From the NCBI RefSeq assembly GCF_008728835.1, contig NZ_CP042582.1:3561001-3625000 (forward strand): a stretch of 64,000 nt of DNA, written 5' to 3'. Within the stretch, counting starts at the first letter, position 1. Each line of letters begins with the position of its first letter. Position numbers and translations under genes: made by a program. Of the stretch, positions 52,101 through 61,728 are shown in pieces. This DNA is from Hypericibacter adhaerens (GTDB lineage Bacteria > Pseudomonadota > Alphaproteobacteria > Dongiales > Dongiaceae). The notes beneath the pieces are model-generated. The model did no database searches and was not told the DNA's origin. It saw only the letters and a program-made list of their open reading frames with translations.

Positions 52101-55100
52101 TCGCCGGCAGATGCGACCCATTTGCGCCTCATCGCGCGCCGCACCTGGCGCTATTTCGAGACGTTCGTGACGCCGGCCGACAACATGCTGCCGCCCGACA
52201 ACTTTCAGGAGGATCCGAAGCCGACGCTCGCGCACCGCACGTCGCCCACCAATATTGGACTCTATCTCCTGTCCGCCGTCGCCGCCCGCGACTTCGGCTG
52301 GGCGGGAACGACCGAGACCGTCGAGCGCCTGGAGGCGGCACTCGGCTCGATGCGGAAGCTCGCCCTGTTCAAGGGGCACTTCTTCAACTGGTACGATATT
52401 CAGGATCTGCGCCCGCTCGACCCCGCCTATGTTTCGTCGGTCGACAGCGGCAATCTCGCCGGCCATCTGATCGCGCTCGCCAATGCCTGCGAAGAATGGA
52501 TGGATCCGGCATGCATGCCGGATGTGAGGGGCGGCATGAAGGATGCCCTCCGACTGGCGCGCGAGGCCACCGACTCCTTGCCGACGAATGGCAGAGGGCA
52601 ACCGCTCATCGCCGCTCTCGACGAGATCGAAACCCGGTTGAACGGCGCCGAGGCGATCGAGTCGATAGCCGCGCCCCTGAACCGGCTTGCCGCAAAGGCG
52701 GCCGAGGCCGCCCGCAGCATCATACCCATGCCCATGGCCGACGACGGCGATACACCGGACCTTTTGTTCTGGATCGAGGCGTTGAAGAGGGCCGGGTTCG
52801 AACATTTGCGCGATCGTCCCGGCATTGCCGATCCCGCCCGCCCCCTGAACGGGCGGTTGAAGGTGATCGCCGATACGGCGCGCGAGATGGCGCTGGCGAT
52901 GGATTTCGCGTTTCTCCTCGATCCCGACCGGAAGCTGCTTTCGATCGGCTATTCGCTCGCCGACAACAGCCTCGACCCGAGCTGCTACGATCTTCTCGCC
53001 TCGGAAGCGCGGCTCGCCAGCCTGTTCGCGATCGCCAAGGGCGACATCCCGACACGGCACTGGTTCCACCTCGGCCGGGCGGTAACGCCGCTCGGCGCTG
53101 GCGCGGCGCTGATCTCCTGGTCGGGGTCCATGTTCGAATACCTGATGCCGTCGCTGGTGATGCGCGCGCCCGAGGACAGTCTGCTCGGACAGACCAGTCG
53201 TCTGGTGGTGAAACGTCAGCAGGCGTATGGGCGGTCCCTCGGGGTTCCTTGGGGCGTCTCGGAGTCGGCCTACAACGCTCGCGACATCGAGCTCACTTAT
53301 CAGTATTCCAACTTCGGCGTGCCCGGCCTCGGCCTCAAGCGCGGGCTCTCGGCAGATGCCGTGATCGCACCCTATGCGACGGCGCTGGCGGCCATGGTCG
53401 ACCCGCCGGGGGCACGACAGAACTATGTCCGGCTTGCGGCGATGGCTGCCTCCGGCCGCTACGGCTTCTACGAGGCTCTCGATTTCACCCGTTCGCGGCT
53501 GCCGGCCGACGAGGACGTGGCGATCGTGCGCGCCTTCATGGCGCATCACCAGGGCATGACCATTGTCGCCATCGCCAACACTGTGGAGGACGGCTGGATG
53601 CGTGCCCGGTTCCATCGCGAACCGATGATAAAGGCCAGCGAGCTTCTGTTGCAGGAACGCGTGCCCCTGGAAGTTGCCGTCATGCATCCCCGGGCGGAGG
53701 AGGTGAAGGTGCCTCCCGCCGGGGCCGGCGCCGACACAGCGACGGTGCGCCGCCTTTCGGCCTTCACGGGGGGAGCACCGACGACCCACCTGCTCTCTAA
53801 CGGGCGCTACGCGGTAATGCTGAACACCACCGGCGCCGGCTACAGCCGCTGGCGAGATATCGCCGTGACGCGCTGGCGGGAGGACGCGACCCGCGACGAC
53901 TGGGGATCGTTTATTTTCCTCAAGGACAGCCGAAGCGGGAAGATCTGGTCGGTCGGCATGCAGCCCGCCGGAGGCGATGCAGAGCACGACGAAGTCTTCT
54001 TTGGTGAGGATCATGCCCAGTTCGTCCATCACGACGGCAGCCTGACGACGACCACGGACGTCCTGGTCTCAGGCGAGGATGACGGCGAGGTCCGCCGCGT
54101 ATGCCTGACCAACAACGGCCGCCGCCCGCGCGAGATCGAGATCACCTCCTATGCGGAGGTGGTGCTGGCGCCGCCCGCCGCCGACAACGCGCATCCGGCC
54201 TTCTCCAAGCTGTTCGTGCAGACCGAGCATCTTCCCGAGTTCGGAGCACTGATCGCGACGCGACGCCCCAGATCGAACGACGAGCCGCGACTCTGGGCGG
54301 CGCATTTCGCCGTCGTGGAAGGCGAGATCGCCGCCGATCCGCAGTATGAGACCGATCGGGCCCGCTTCCTCGGTCGGGGCCGCGCGGTCGCCGACGCTGC
54401 CGCTATCCAGGAAGGCCAGCCGCTTTCGAATACGGTGGGAACCGTTCTCGATCCGATCTTTTCGCTCAGGCAGCGCGTGTTGGTTCCCCCCGGCAAGGTC
54501 GCGCGGATCGCCTTCTGGACCGTCGTCGCATCGTCGCGAGACGAACTTCTGGGGCTGGTCGACAAGCACCATGACCGCAGCGCATTCGACCGGGCGAAGA
54601 CCCTGGCGTGGACGCAGGGACAGGTCCAGCTTCGGCATCTCGGCATCGCGACGACGGAGGCGGCGGATTTCCAGCGCCTCGCAGCGCCCATCCTCTACGC
54701 CGATCCGCGCTTCCGCGCGCCTGCGGAGGCGATCCTGCGCGGCGCGGGCCCGCAGTCGGGCCTGTGGCCCTACGCGATCTCCGGCGACCTGCCGGTCGTC
54801 GTGCTGCGCATCGACGATGTCGAGGACATCGCCCAGGTCGCCCAATTGCTCCGCGCCCATGAATACTGGCGCATGAAGCGCCTCGCCGTCGATCTCGTCA
54901 TCGTCAACGAGCACGCCGCCTCCTACATGCAGGACCTGCAGGTCGCGATCGAAACCGCGGTGCGCAGCAGCCAGTCGCGACCGCGCGTCGGCCACCTTCC
55001 CGCGCAAGGCGCGGTCTACACGCTCCGTGCCGACCTCATGAACGCCGAGACCCGATCGCTGCTGCACGCGGCCGCCCGTGTCGTCCTGCACGCCCATCGC

Positions 55101-57635
55101 GGGCCCCTCGCCGATCAGCTCGCCCGCATACGACCGCCGTCGGGCGGAGCGTTGCCGCTCCAGCCTCCGAGAGCGGCGATCCCGCGCCAGCCGCCGGTGG
55201 CGACGGCGACGGCCAGCCTCGAATTCTTCAACGGCCTCGGCGGCTTCGACAAGGACGGGCGGGAATACGTGACCGTCCTCGACGGCGCCCGCGTGCCGCC
55301 CGCGCCCTGGATCAACGTGATCGCCAATTCCGGCTTCGGCTTCCAGGTCTCGACGGAGGGAAGCGGCTACACCTGGGCCGAGAACAGCCGGGAGAACCAG
55401 TTGACCGAGTGGTCGAACGATCCGGTGACCGACCCCTCCGGCGAGGCGATCTATGTCCGCGACGAGATCACCGGTGATCTCTGGAGCCCGACGGCGCAAC
55501 CCGTCCGCGACGGCGGGACCTATGTCGCGCGCCACGGATTCGGCTACAGCCGCTTCGAGCACGAGGCGAACGGCATTGCCCTCGACCTGCTGCAGTTCGT
55601 GCCGCTCGCCGATCCGGTCAAGATCTCCCGCCTGACGCTTCGCAACAATTCGGGCCGCGCGCGTCGGCTGTCGATCACCGCTTACGCGGAATGGGTGCTC
55701 GGGACCTCGCGCGCGGCGTCGGCGCCGTTCATCGTGACGGAGATCGATACGGCGACGGGCGCCATCCTCGTCCGTAATCCATGGAGCACCGGCTTTCGGG
55801 ACCGTGTCGCGTTCGCCGATCTCGGCGGACGGCAGACCGGCTGGACGGCGGACCGCACCGAGTTCCTCGGTCGCAACGGCAAGCCCGAAGCGCCGGCCGC
55901 GCTCGCCCGCGGGAATGTGCTGTCCGGTGCCACCGGAGCCGGCCTCGACCCCTGCACGGCCCTGGCCACGAGCATCGAACTCGGCGCCGGCGAAATCACC
56001 GACATCGTGTGGCTGGTCGGACAATGCGGATCGGTCGAAGACGCAAGGACGCTGATCACGCGCCATCGCGAAGCCGATCTCGACGCAGCCTTCACCTCGG
56101 TGACCGGGCACTGGGAGACCCAGCTCGGCGCGGTCCGGGTGAAGACGCCGGACCGGGCGATGGACCTCATGCTGAACGGCTGGCTGCTCTACCAGACGCT
56201 CGCGTGCCGCATCATGGCTCGTTCGGCGTTCTACCAGGCGAGCGGCGCCTACGGCTTCCGCGACCAGCTCCAGGACGGCATGGCATTGTCTCTCGCCGCA
56301 CCGGACGAGACGCGCCGCCATCTCCTGCGCGCGGCAGCCCGGCAATTCGTCGAAGGCGACGTCCAGCATTGGTGGCTGCCGCATTCGGGACAGGGCGTGC
56401 GGACGCGGATTTCGGACGACCACGTCTGGCTCGCCTTCGCCGCCGCCACCTACATCACCACGTCCGGTGACGCCGCCGTTCTGGACGAGGTCCTGCCGTT
56501 TCTGGATGGGCCAAGCCTTGGGGCAGGTGATCACGATGCCTTCTTCCAACCGATGATCGCGGATGAGCAAGCTTCGCTCTTCGAGCACTGCGCGCGTGGT
56601 CTCGACCAATGCCTCGAGCTTACAGGCGAGCATGGCCTACCCCTCATCGGTACCGGCGACTGGAACGACGGCATGAACCGCGTGGGCGAGGGCGGCAAGG
56701 GCGAAAGCGTGTGGCTCGGCTGGCTGCTGGTGCGCACCATCGAGCTTTTCGCTCCATTCGCTGATGGCCGTGATGCAGACCGTGCGCGGCGCTGGCGGGC
56801 GCATGCCACCTCGGTACAGGCTGCGCTTGAGCGTGAGGCCTGGGACGGCGAATGGTATCGCCGGGCGACGTTCGACGATGGTGCTTGGCTTGGCTCCAGG
56901 GAGAACGAGGAGTGCCGGATCGATTCAATCGCCCAGTCCTGGTCGGTTTTATCGGGCGCTGCCGATCCGGAGCGCGCGGCGCTGGCGATGGCATCTCTCG
57001 ATCAGCATCTCATCCGCCGCGACGACGATCTTGCCCTTCTGTTCGCGCCGCCCTTCGACAGGACATCCCGCGATCCCGGCTACATCAAGGGCTACCCGCC
57101 GGGCCTCCGTGAAAACGGCGGGCAATACAGCCATGCCGCCATGTGGGCGATCCTCGCCTTCGCGAAGCTGGGTGACGGCACAGCGGCTGCCGACCTGTTT
57201 TCACTCCTCAACCCCATCAATCATGCCAAGACGCCCGAAGAGGTCGAGCGATACAAAGCCGAACCCTACGTCGTCGCCGCAGACATCTACTCGGTTCCTC
57301 CTCACGTGGGACGCGCGGGCTGGACCTGGTACACGGGTTCGGCGGCATGGATGTATCGCGCCGGCATGGAAGGAATATTGGGCATCCGACGCGAGGACGA
57401 TTTTCTTATTGTCGACCCCTGCATACCGGCCGCCTGGCCAGGATTTGAGGCCACGGTGAAGGTGGCGTTCAGCCGTTACGATATCCGCGTTGAGAATCCG
57501 TCCCGAACCGGCCGCAACTTATTGCAGGCTGTCCTCGACGACACGCCTGTCGCGCCCACCGAAGGGTGTGTTCGCGTTCCTCTGGACGGAGGGAAACACG
57601 CTCTCGTGATCCGTCTTGGAGCCGGACAGTCCTGA
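49110..57635 (+). CDS. Cyclic beta-1,2-glucan synthase (NdvB/ChvB family)
   Basis: The 2841-residue protein starts MLPTFFCRGLWPRSPPAPWN. Hydrophobic pairs occur near residues 405-455, 815-850 and 930-985. The glycosyltransferase (GT84) part contains ITLDADTRLPRD (about 625) and KRQHRWIRGDWQLLPW (about 777). The C-terminal region holds the glycoside-phosphorylase-like GH94 modules, with YGFRDQLQDGMAL, GTGDWNDGMNRVG (about 2515), and AEPYVVAADIYSVPPH near the end. The length matches the 2800-residue NdvB/ChvB proteins. These synthesise periplasmic cyclic beta-1,2-glucan from UDP-glucose, using their own protein as primer, and matter for osmoadaptation and host contact. The frame is open upstream to 48561, but the two small genes occupy that stretch in other frames. 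Confidence 0.93.
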   Translation: MLPTFFCRGLWPRSPPAPWNAIAPVREELFGVERLEQHAESLAAAQQVTARPPAVRSLQARLNHNAAALLAAYRICASDLESGRSVVPAAEWLLDNYHLVEEQIREIRDDLPPGYYRQLPKLAGGPFAGYPRVFGLAWAFVAHTDSHFDPEILCRFIGAYQQVQPLTIGELWAVAITLRIVLIENLRRLADQIVVGRKERADADALADRLLGSGGARSALDADIAARSSAPLSEVFAAQLAKRLRDQDPRTTPALGWLAERLGMQGVSIEDVVQHAQQRLGASNVSVRNVITSMRLISDIDWAALFESLSLIDKQLRGGSAFAKMDFPTRNLYRSAIEELARGSPSTELEIAEQVLTVSHRAAEGVTDPREREKVGDPGFHLIAGGRSAFERTIGFRPPPRLRMSRLGMRLGVGGYAGLILSVTTALLALALWALSASDIDARWLALFALTGFVPATEMATALVNRAITWSFGAAVLPGLELAEGVPESLRTLVAVPTLLTSEADLMEQVERLEVHHLAGSGGDLTFALLSDGVDADREVVEDDAYLLAVAAEAIAQLNRRYGPGPEGDRFLLLHRRRLFNAGENTWMGWERKRGKLHELNRLLRGAPDTTFVAVAGHAPHVPDNVRFVITLDADTRLPRDAARRLVGKMAHPLNRPQFSDREQRVVGGYAILQPRVTPALPIGREGSFHQRVFSGPAGMDPYAAAISDVYQDLFGEGSYTGKGVYDVDAFEAALAGRVPENALLSHDLFEGVFARAGLASDIEVVEDFPSRFDVAAKRQHRWIRGDWQLLPWVVGRGGAMPLLGRWKMLDNMRRSLLAPTTLMAVALCWLLPIPAAIVGLLLVLTAVATPAFLPSAFSVLPRRAGLRVRNHLGALAGSLRLAAAQVSLSVAFLPDHARRAGDAIARTLLRLFVTRRRLLEWTTAAKSTAAPRLDLGGFYRGMAGGVALGLPLAAGAVAAAPASWPLVLPFALLWSAAPALAFGISRPSSLARRRSISPADATHLRLIARRTWRYFETFVTPADNMLPPDNFQEDPKPTLAHRTSPTNIGLYLLSAVAARDFGWAGTTETVERLEAALGSMRKLALFKGHFFNWYDIQDLRPLDPAYVSSVDSGNLAGHLIALANACEEWMDPACMPDVRGGMKDALRLAREATDSLPTNGRGQPLIAALDEIETRLNGAEAIESIAAPLNRLAAKAAEAARSIIPMPMADDGDTPDLLFWIEALKRAGFEHLRDRPGIADPARPLNGRLKVIADTAREMALAMDFAFLLDPDRKLLSIGYSLADNSLDPSCYDLLASEARLASLFAIAKGDIPTRHWFHLGRAVTPLGAGAALISWSGSMFEYLMPSLVMRAPEDSLLGQTSRLVVKRQQAYGRSLGVPWGVSESAYNARDIELTYQYSNFGVPGLGLKRGLSADAVIAPYATALAAMVDPPGARQNYVRLAAMAASGRYGFYEALDFTRSRLPADEDVAIVRAFMAHHQGMTIVAIANTVEDGWMRARFHREPMIKASELLLQERVPLEVAVMHPRAEEVKVPPAGAGADTATVRRLSAFTGGAPTTHLLSNGRYAVMLNTTGAGYSRWRDIAVTRWREDATRDDWGSFIFLKDSRSGKIWSVGMQPAGGDAEHDEVFFGEDHAQFVHHDGSLTTTTDVLVSGEDDGEVRRVCLTNNGRRPREIEITSYAEVVLAPPAADNAHPAFSKLFVQTEHLPEFGALIATRRPRSNDEPRLWAAHFAVVEGEIAADPQYETDRARFLGRGRAVADAAAIQEGQPLSNTVGTVLDPIFSLRQRVLVPPGKVARIAFWTVVASSRDELLGLVDKHHDRSAFDRAKTLAWTQGQVQLRHLGIATTEAADFQRLAAPILYADPRFRAPAEAILRGAGPQSGLWPYAISGDLPVVVLRIDDVEDIAQVAQLLRAHEYWRMKRLAVDLVIVNEHAASYMQDLQVAIETAVRSSQSRPRVGHLPAQGAVYTLRADLMNAETRSLLHAAARVVLHAHRGPLADQLARIRPPSGGALPLQPPRAAIPRQPPVATATASLEFFNGLGGFDKDGREYVTVLDGARVPPAPWINVIANSGFGFQVSTEGSGYTWAENSRENQLTEWSNDPVTDPSGEAIYVRDEITGDLWSPTAQPVRDGGTYVARHGFGYSRFEHEANGIALDLLQFVPLADPVKISRLTLRNNSGRARRLSITAYAEWVLGTSRAASAPFIVTEIDTATGAILVRNPWSTGFRDRVAFADLGGRQTGWTADRTEFLGRNGKPEAPAALARGNVLSGATGAGLDPCTALATSIELGAGEITDIVWLVGQCGSVEDARTLITRHREADLDAAFTSVTGHWETQLGAVRVKTPDRAMDLMLNGWLLYQTLACRIMARSAFYQASGAYGFRDQLQDGMALSLAAPDETRRHLLRAAARQFVEGDVQHWWLPHSGQGVRTRISDDHVWLAFAAATYITTSGDAAVLDEVLPFLDGPSLGAGDHDAFFQPMIADEQASLFEHCARGLDQCLELTGEHGLPLIGTGDWNDGMNRVGEGGKGESVWLGWLLVRTIELFAPFADGRDADRARRWRAHATSVQAALEREAWDGEWYRRATFDDGAWLGSRENEECRIDSIAQSWSVLSGAADPERAALAMASLDQHLIRRDDDLALLFAPPFDRTSRDPGYIKGYPPGLRENGGQYSHAAMWAILAFAKLGDGTAAADLFSLLNPINHAKTPEEVERYKAEPYVVAADIYSVPPHVGRAGWTWYTGSAAWMYRAGMEGILGIRREDDFLIVDPCIPAAWPGFEATVKVAFSRYDIRVENPSRTGRNLLQAVLDDTPVAPTEGCVRVPLDGGKHALVIRLGAGQS

Positions 57636-57897
57636 TTTAGAAGGACGGACATGGTTTCTCGACCGGCAACGGCAGTTGTTCGGGGCTAGTATCGAGAACG
57701 CCGGAATAGCGGAGACGGCGGGTGTCGGAAGTGATTGGCGGTTTGGGCGTGCTCAAGGCTGAAATATCATAGTGCTCCGGAGAAAACGTAGTTCTCAGTT
57801 TCATCCACGCTGGGGCGCCAACTGTGACCCCTCTCTCAGGAAGGGCAGCCGCCGTTAGCGGCATCATCGGCTAAGCGGTATTGCAGGAAGACCGCAA
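57636..57897. other. Intergenic region between convergent genes
   Basis: About 260 bases lie between the glucan synthase stop and the stop of the leftward ATPase gene. No gene or clear terminator hairpin was found; a short minus-strand frame here looks accidental. Confidence 0.4.
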
Positions 57898-60504
57898 TCA
57901 GGGCAGCCTTGCAGCTCCCTGGCGCTGCCGGAGGCTATCCGCCCAAGCAGCCAAAGCGCTGATCTCGGCTGAGAGCACATCTGGCCTCGGAAGCGGGCGA
58001 TTCAGTGCCGCGGCGGCGCTGTGCATCAATTCGGAGCAGCGGCTAAATCCGTCCCGCATGGCCTCGCAATCAGCAACAGTGATTGCGGTCAATTTGACCA
58101 AGCCAGGCGTTTTCACTTCGTTAGACAGACGCCGGATGACGTGCCCGACAACTTCCTCAACCGCGATCTCCCATGTGTCGCGCAGCGTTCCGGCGATAGA
58201 TTTGACGGCCTTGCGCCATTCGTCCTCATTGCCCTGATCAAAGTGGTAGCGTTCGTTTGCGAGCTGATTAGTCAGGCTCGCCGTAATGTCGCTGACACGC
58301 CGCGCTTTGAATGGCGGCTCGCTACGGCAAAAGCCGGCCTTGTCTGCGCCCCGACTGACAGAGCTGATTGCAACTTGCGGTTTTGGATCGGCGTTATCCG
58401 CCGCACGGTTCAACTCGAACAAGAAGGCAAGGTCATGCGTAAAAACTATGACCTGTCGGCGTGCCGCTTCGGCGACCAAACGTTTCGCGACAGCCTCTCG
58501 GTGCATGTGGTCGAGTGACGATACTGGATCGTCAAAAACAATGCCGGACTTGTTCTCGGTGGTGGCAAGTTCCGCCATGAATGCAGCGAGCGCCACACAA
58601 CGATGCTCACCTTCGCTCAAGACTTGGCCCACAGCGGCACTCGGCTTGCGGGTCAGCGCGACCTTGAAACGAGGGGCGCCTTGCGCACTGCTCTGCTGGC
58701 GCAGCTCTACTGCCAGGCCAGCGATCTCGAAGCTCGCGACCTCACGCGCGAACTGCGCGCGGAGCGCGTCCGTCACCAATGCCTGCGCAATCTCGGTGCT
58801 CTTGGTCGTGATGCGATTGGTGGCGGTGTCCCGCTGGGCCGTCTCAAGACGCGCAATCTGTTTCAGGCGGTCGATCTCTGCAAGAACATCCGCCTTGATA
58901 CCGCTAAGCCATTGCCGATCGGCAAGTTCGGCCTTTTCAGCAAGCAACGCCGCACGCGCCGGAGAGTCGGCTTCGGCAGCCAAGGCGTGCGACCGCGTTA
59001 CAATATCCGCGATCTGATCGGTCAGTGCTTGGCGCGGATAGGAGACAATAGGCGCGTCGAGCGTGGCGGCAGGACTCGCGTGGCGTCGTCTGATCTGGCG
59101 ATGACGCCACAGCGCGCGCAAGACGACATTCCTGACTTCCAATGCCACGGTGTCCTGCCGCAGCTCATCGCGGACGGTCGCCACGATGTTTGCAAGCTCG
59201 GTCAGCGAAAACGCGGCACCCCCGAATGTCGCAAGCGCCTCATCGTATGCCGCGCGCGCGGCCTGGGCGCGCTGCTGGCTATCGTCGCGCACGAATGCCT
59301 CAAAGCGGTTGAGCCGACTGGCGGCAACAGGGGTCAATTCCTGCTGGCAAAGAACACATACGCTGCCAGGATCGATTACAGGGAAGCGTCGGTCGGGATA
59401 CGCTTCTTGATCGGAAAATGCTCGCGCGCTCGCCCATAGCGCCTGCCAAACATCTGACCCGATCTGCGGCAATGGTTCGTCGTGGAAGAGCGCGCCGGAC
59501 GCGGCTTCTGCCGCCCGTCGCGCCGTATCGCTGACGTCCGCGAGCCGACGCAGATTGGAGGCCGTATCGTCGCCGATCGAAGCAAACAGCACATCGAGGC
59601 GCGCAATATGTCCCTCGACCTTGGACTTTAGCGCGGCGAGTTGACGCGCCGCGCGGGCCGGATCGCCGGAAAGGTCCGCCGTGAGCTGGGCCAACCGGTC
59701 TTGCTCTGCTTGGGTGAGTGCAGCCAGTCTCTCGACGATGGTAGGGTCGGTGTTAGCGGCAAGTCGGGCCATAAGCCTGCCTACGGCCGTCGTCGAGCTG
59801 CACGTCGGGGATTTGATGCTTTGTGGCGTCTGTGCCTTAATCTGCGTGATTTCGGCGGCCAGCTTATCTTTGACCGACTTGCAGAGCTGGGCCAACGCTC
59901 CAAGCAATTTGAGCGGGAACGGCGTGTAGGCCACGTCATTGGTTTCATCGACGTGGATATTGGCTGTACGCGAATCGAAAACGCTAACGGCCGACAGCGC
60001 GGCATCGGCCGCCTGACCGAGCTGCCACGCGCAAGTGCGATTCTGACCGCTGATCGCGTATTCTATCGTAGCGCAGGGTGTGCCCGGTGCTGGGTCATAG
60101 ATGTCGGGTATGATCTCCTCAACACGGCTCGGCATACGGGCACGACATGCCTTCTTCAGGATGCGTGCATAGCCGGATTTGCCCGATCCGTTATCGCCAT
60201 AGATGATCGTCAGTCCGACGCGGTGGAGCGTCAGCCGCTGGTCAGCGGCCAAGGCGTTGACATGTCGGACGCCATGCACCTGTCTTAGATAGACTTCGCC
60301 CTGCTCGCGGCTGGGATCGCGCAAATGCTCGGCATCCAGCCGTGCCGCTTGGCTTTCTCCCTTGCAAATGGAGACCAGTTCGTCGATCTCAGGCGGCTCC
60401 AACGTCGCCTGAGTCGCAAGCCGCCGCAGGGCGTCTTTCTGCCAGTTCGGACTATCGGCAGACCACGCAAGAATGTTGGCAAGCGCCTCTGCCTCAGTCG
60501 TCAT
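57898..60504 (-). CDS. Rad50/RloC-like AAA ATPase with zinc-hook motif
   Basis: The 868-residue protein starts MTTEAEALANILAWSADSPN. It has a Walker A IYGDNGSGKSGYARILKKAC at about residues 100-120, a coiled-coil centre with a zinc-hook-like VCVLCQQELTP near residue 385, an ABC signature QVLSEGEHRCVALAAF and Walker B GIVFDDPVSSLDH. The C-terminal end (LRDTWEIAVEEVVGHVIRRL) is the common ending of this ATPase class, related to RloC/PrrC-type proteins (COG4694-like). RloC is a tRNA nuclease; I did not identify its nuclease residues, so I call only the ATPase. It is the last gene of a four-gene defence-like operon. Confidence 0.8.
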   Translation of the reverse strand: MTTEAEALANILAWSADSPNWQKDALRRLATQATLEPPEIDELVSICKGESQAARLDAEHLRDPSREQGEVYLRQVHGVRHVNALAADQRLTLHRVGLTIIYGDNGSGKSGYARILKKACRARMPSRVEEIIPDIYDPAPGTPCATIEYAISGQNRTCAWQLGQAADAALSAVSVFDSRTANIHVDETNDVAYTPFPLKLLGALAQLCKSVKDKLAAEITQIKAQTPQSIKSPTCSSTTAVGRLMARLAANTDPTIVERLAALTQAEQDRLAQLTADLSGDPARAARQLAALKSKVEGHIARLDVLFASIGDDTASNLRRLADVSDTARRAAEAASGALFHDEPLPQIGSDVWQALWASARAFSDQEAYPDRRFPVIDPGSVCVLCQQELTPVAASRLNRFEAFVRDDSQQRAQAARAAYDEALATFGGAAFSLTELANIVATVRDELRQDTVALEVRNVVLRALWRHRQIRRRHASPAATLDAPIVSYPRQALTDQIADIVTRSHALAAEADSPARAALLAEKAELADRQWLSGIKADVLAEIDRLKQIARLETAQRDTATNRITTKSTEIAQALVTDALRAQFAREVASFEIAGLAVELRQQSSAQGAPRFKVALTRKPSAAVGQVLSEGEHRCVALAAFMAELATTENKSGIVFDDPVSSLDHMHREAVAKRLVAEAARRQVIVFTHDLAFLFELNRAADNADPKPQVAISSVSRGADKAGFCRSEPPFKARRVSDITASLTNQLANERYHFDQGNEDEWRKAVKSIAGTLRDTWEIAVEEVVGHVIRRLSNEVKTPGLVKLTAITVADCEAMRDGFSRCSELMHSAAAALNRPLPRPDVLSAEISALAAWADSLRQRQGAARLP

Positions 60505-60510
60505 CCGGTG

Positions 60511-61728
60511 TCACCCCCCAATATTGGTATGGCCACTTTCGCGCTGAACCAGCCGAGCTGATTTCGGGTCATACACATAGCCGGTGATCGTCCCGTCCCT
60601 GATCTTTTCGATTGCCTCGTCGATCACGAAAAGGGGCACGAGGAACCATTCGCGTGGGATGACGGGTTGACCAAATCGGTCTTTGATCTCGATGTCGAGC
60701 CGGGCCGGGCCGAAGATCCGATGGATCAAGTTCTCAAGCCGCGTGCGGTTGATGTTGAACAGCTCGTAGGTGGCAACGACCTCAACCTCAGCCATGAGGA
60801 AGGTCGGATCGAGCTTGGCATTGGCGAGGCGGCGCGCAATATCGCCGCCGGTCACGCCGATCTTGTGCAGCACGTCACGGTGGGCCGCGACGGCCGGGTG
60901 GTCGGACTTGCTGCGCAGCACATAAACGATGCCGCTGGCCTCATCCCCTTCTTCATTCTGATCAGAGAACAATGGGCCGGCCGAGAGCTCGACGATCCGC
61001 CGTCCGGCCGGGTCCTGTTGCAGCGCTTTTTGGAGCGACCGCATAAGCAGATTGCTCTCGGTGCCGTTGTCGAAGATCACACGCAGCCGGGCGTCGATAT
61101 TGCCGTGCTCGTTAACCGTGGGCTGTTCCATAGTTGCGACATAGGCTTTCTGACCGCCCAAAATATAGAAGCGGCCTGGCGCGATCTCGGACTTGCGCTC
61201 GAAGCGGCGGGTCTGCCGAAGACCGGCGCCAAGCTCCTTTTGCACCTGCTCGAACAGCGGTTTGAAGTTGTCGAAGTCCTCGCATCTCTGGCGGTTGGCA
61301 ATCTCCTCCGCTGCGCGTTTGTCGGCAGCGGAGCGGACATGCCGCAACTCCGCGATGCCGCCGGGTGTGGTGTCATCCACGCCGAGCTGCGCCAGAAGCT
61401 CGTCATCGTTGATGTCCTCAGGAACACCAAGCGGCGCGGGTTGCGCGCCGGTTAGAAGTCCTTGATGGTCGAGGGGTTCGATCACGGCGCGGCAATCGGC
61501 CAGCTCGCGCAGGCGATCAAGGCGCACGGCATACAAGCGCTCGAAGATGTCGCGGTCCTCGCCGTGTTGTGGAGCGCGGCCATGTTGTTCGACGAACCGC
61601 TGTATCTCCTCGAAACCGGCGATGATCCGCTCCTCGCGAGGCGTCCGGCTCGACTCCTTCTTCGCCTCGGCCTGGACGCCAAGCTCGGCGAGAAGCGCGT
61701 CATCCTCGTCGGTAAAGCCCTTAGCCAC
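60511..61728 (-). CDS. GIY-YIG (T5orf172-like) nuclease-domain protein
   Basis: The 405-residue protein starts MAKGFTDEDDALLAELGVQA. The N-terminal half is helical with two similar acidic segments (DEDDALLAELGV, NDDELLAQLGVDD). The C-terminal part from about residue 265 carries GIVYVLRSKSDHP and then HKIGVTGGDIARRLANAK, with the Tyr/Gly/Arg pattern of GIY-YIG nucleases of the T5orf172 type, followed by NINRTRLENLIHRIFG with a Glu. It may cut DNA. The start overlaps the helicase stop by 8 bp and the ATPase gene follows 6 bp after its stop, so they form one operon. Confidence 0.82.
   Translation of the reverse strand: MAKGFTDEDDALLAELGVQAEAKKESSRTPREERIIAGFEEIQRFVEQHGRAPQHGEDRDIFERLYAVRLDRLRELADCRAVIEPLDHQGLLTGAQPAPLGVPEDINDDELLAQLGVDDTTPGGIAELRHVRSAADKRAAEEIANRQRCEDFDNFKPLFEQVQKELGAGLRQTRRFERKSEIAPGRFYILGGQKAYVATMEQPTVNEHGNIDARLRVIFDNGTESNLLMRSLQKALQQDPAGRRIVELSAGPLFSDQNEEGDEASGIVYVLRSKSDHPAVAAHRDVLHKIGVTGGDIARRLANAKLDPTFLMAEVEVVATYELFNINRTRLENLIHRIFGPARLDIEIKDRFGQPVIPREWFLVPLFVIDEAIEKIRDGTITGYVYDPKSARLVQRESGHTNIGG

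Noticed and set aside
51999-54032. Minus-strand open frame of 677 codons within the glucan synthase
   Set aside because: Same reason as other antisense frames; codon phase mirrors the sense gene.
54069-56633. Minus-strand open frame of 854 codons within the glucan synthase
   Set aside because: High-GC antisense frame opposite conserved synthase domains; no protein-like pattern.
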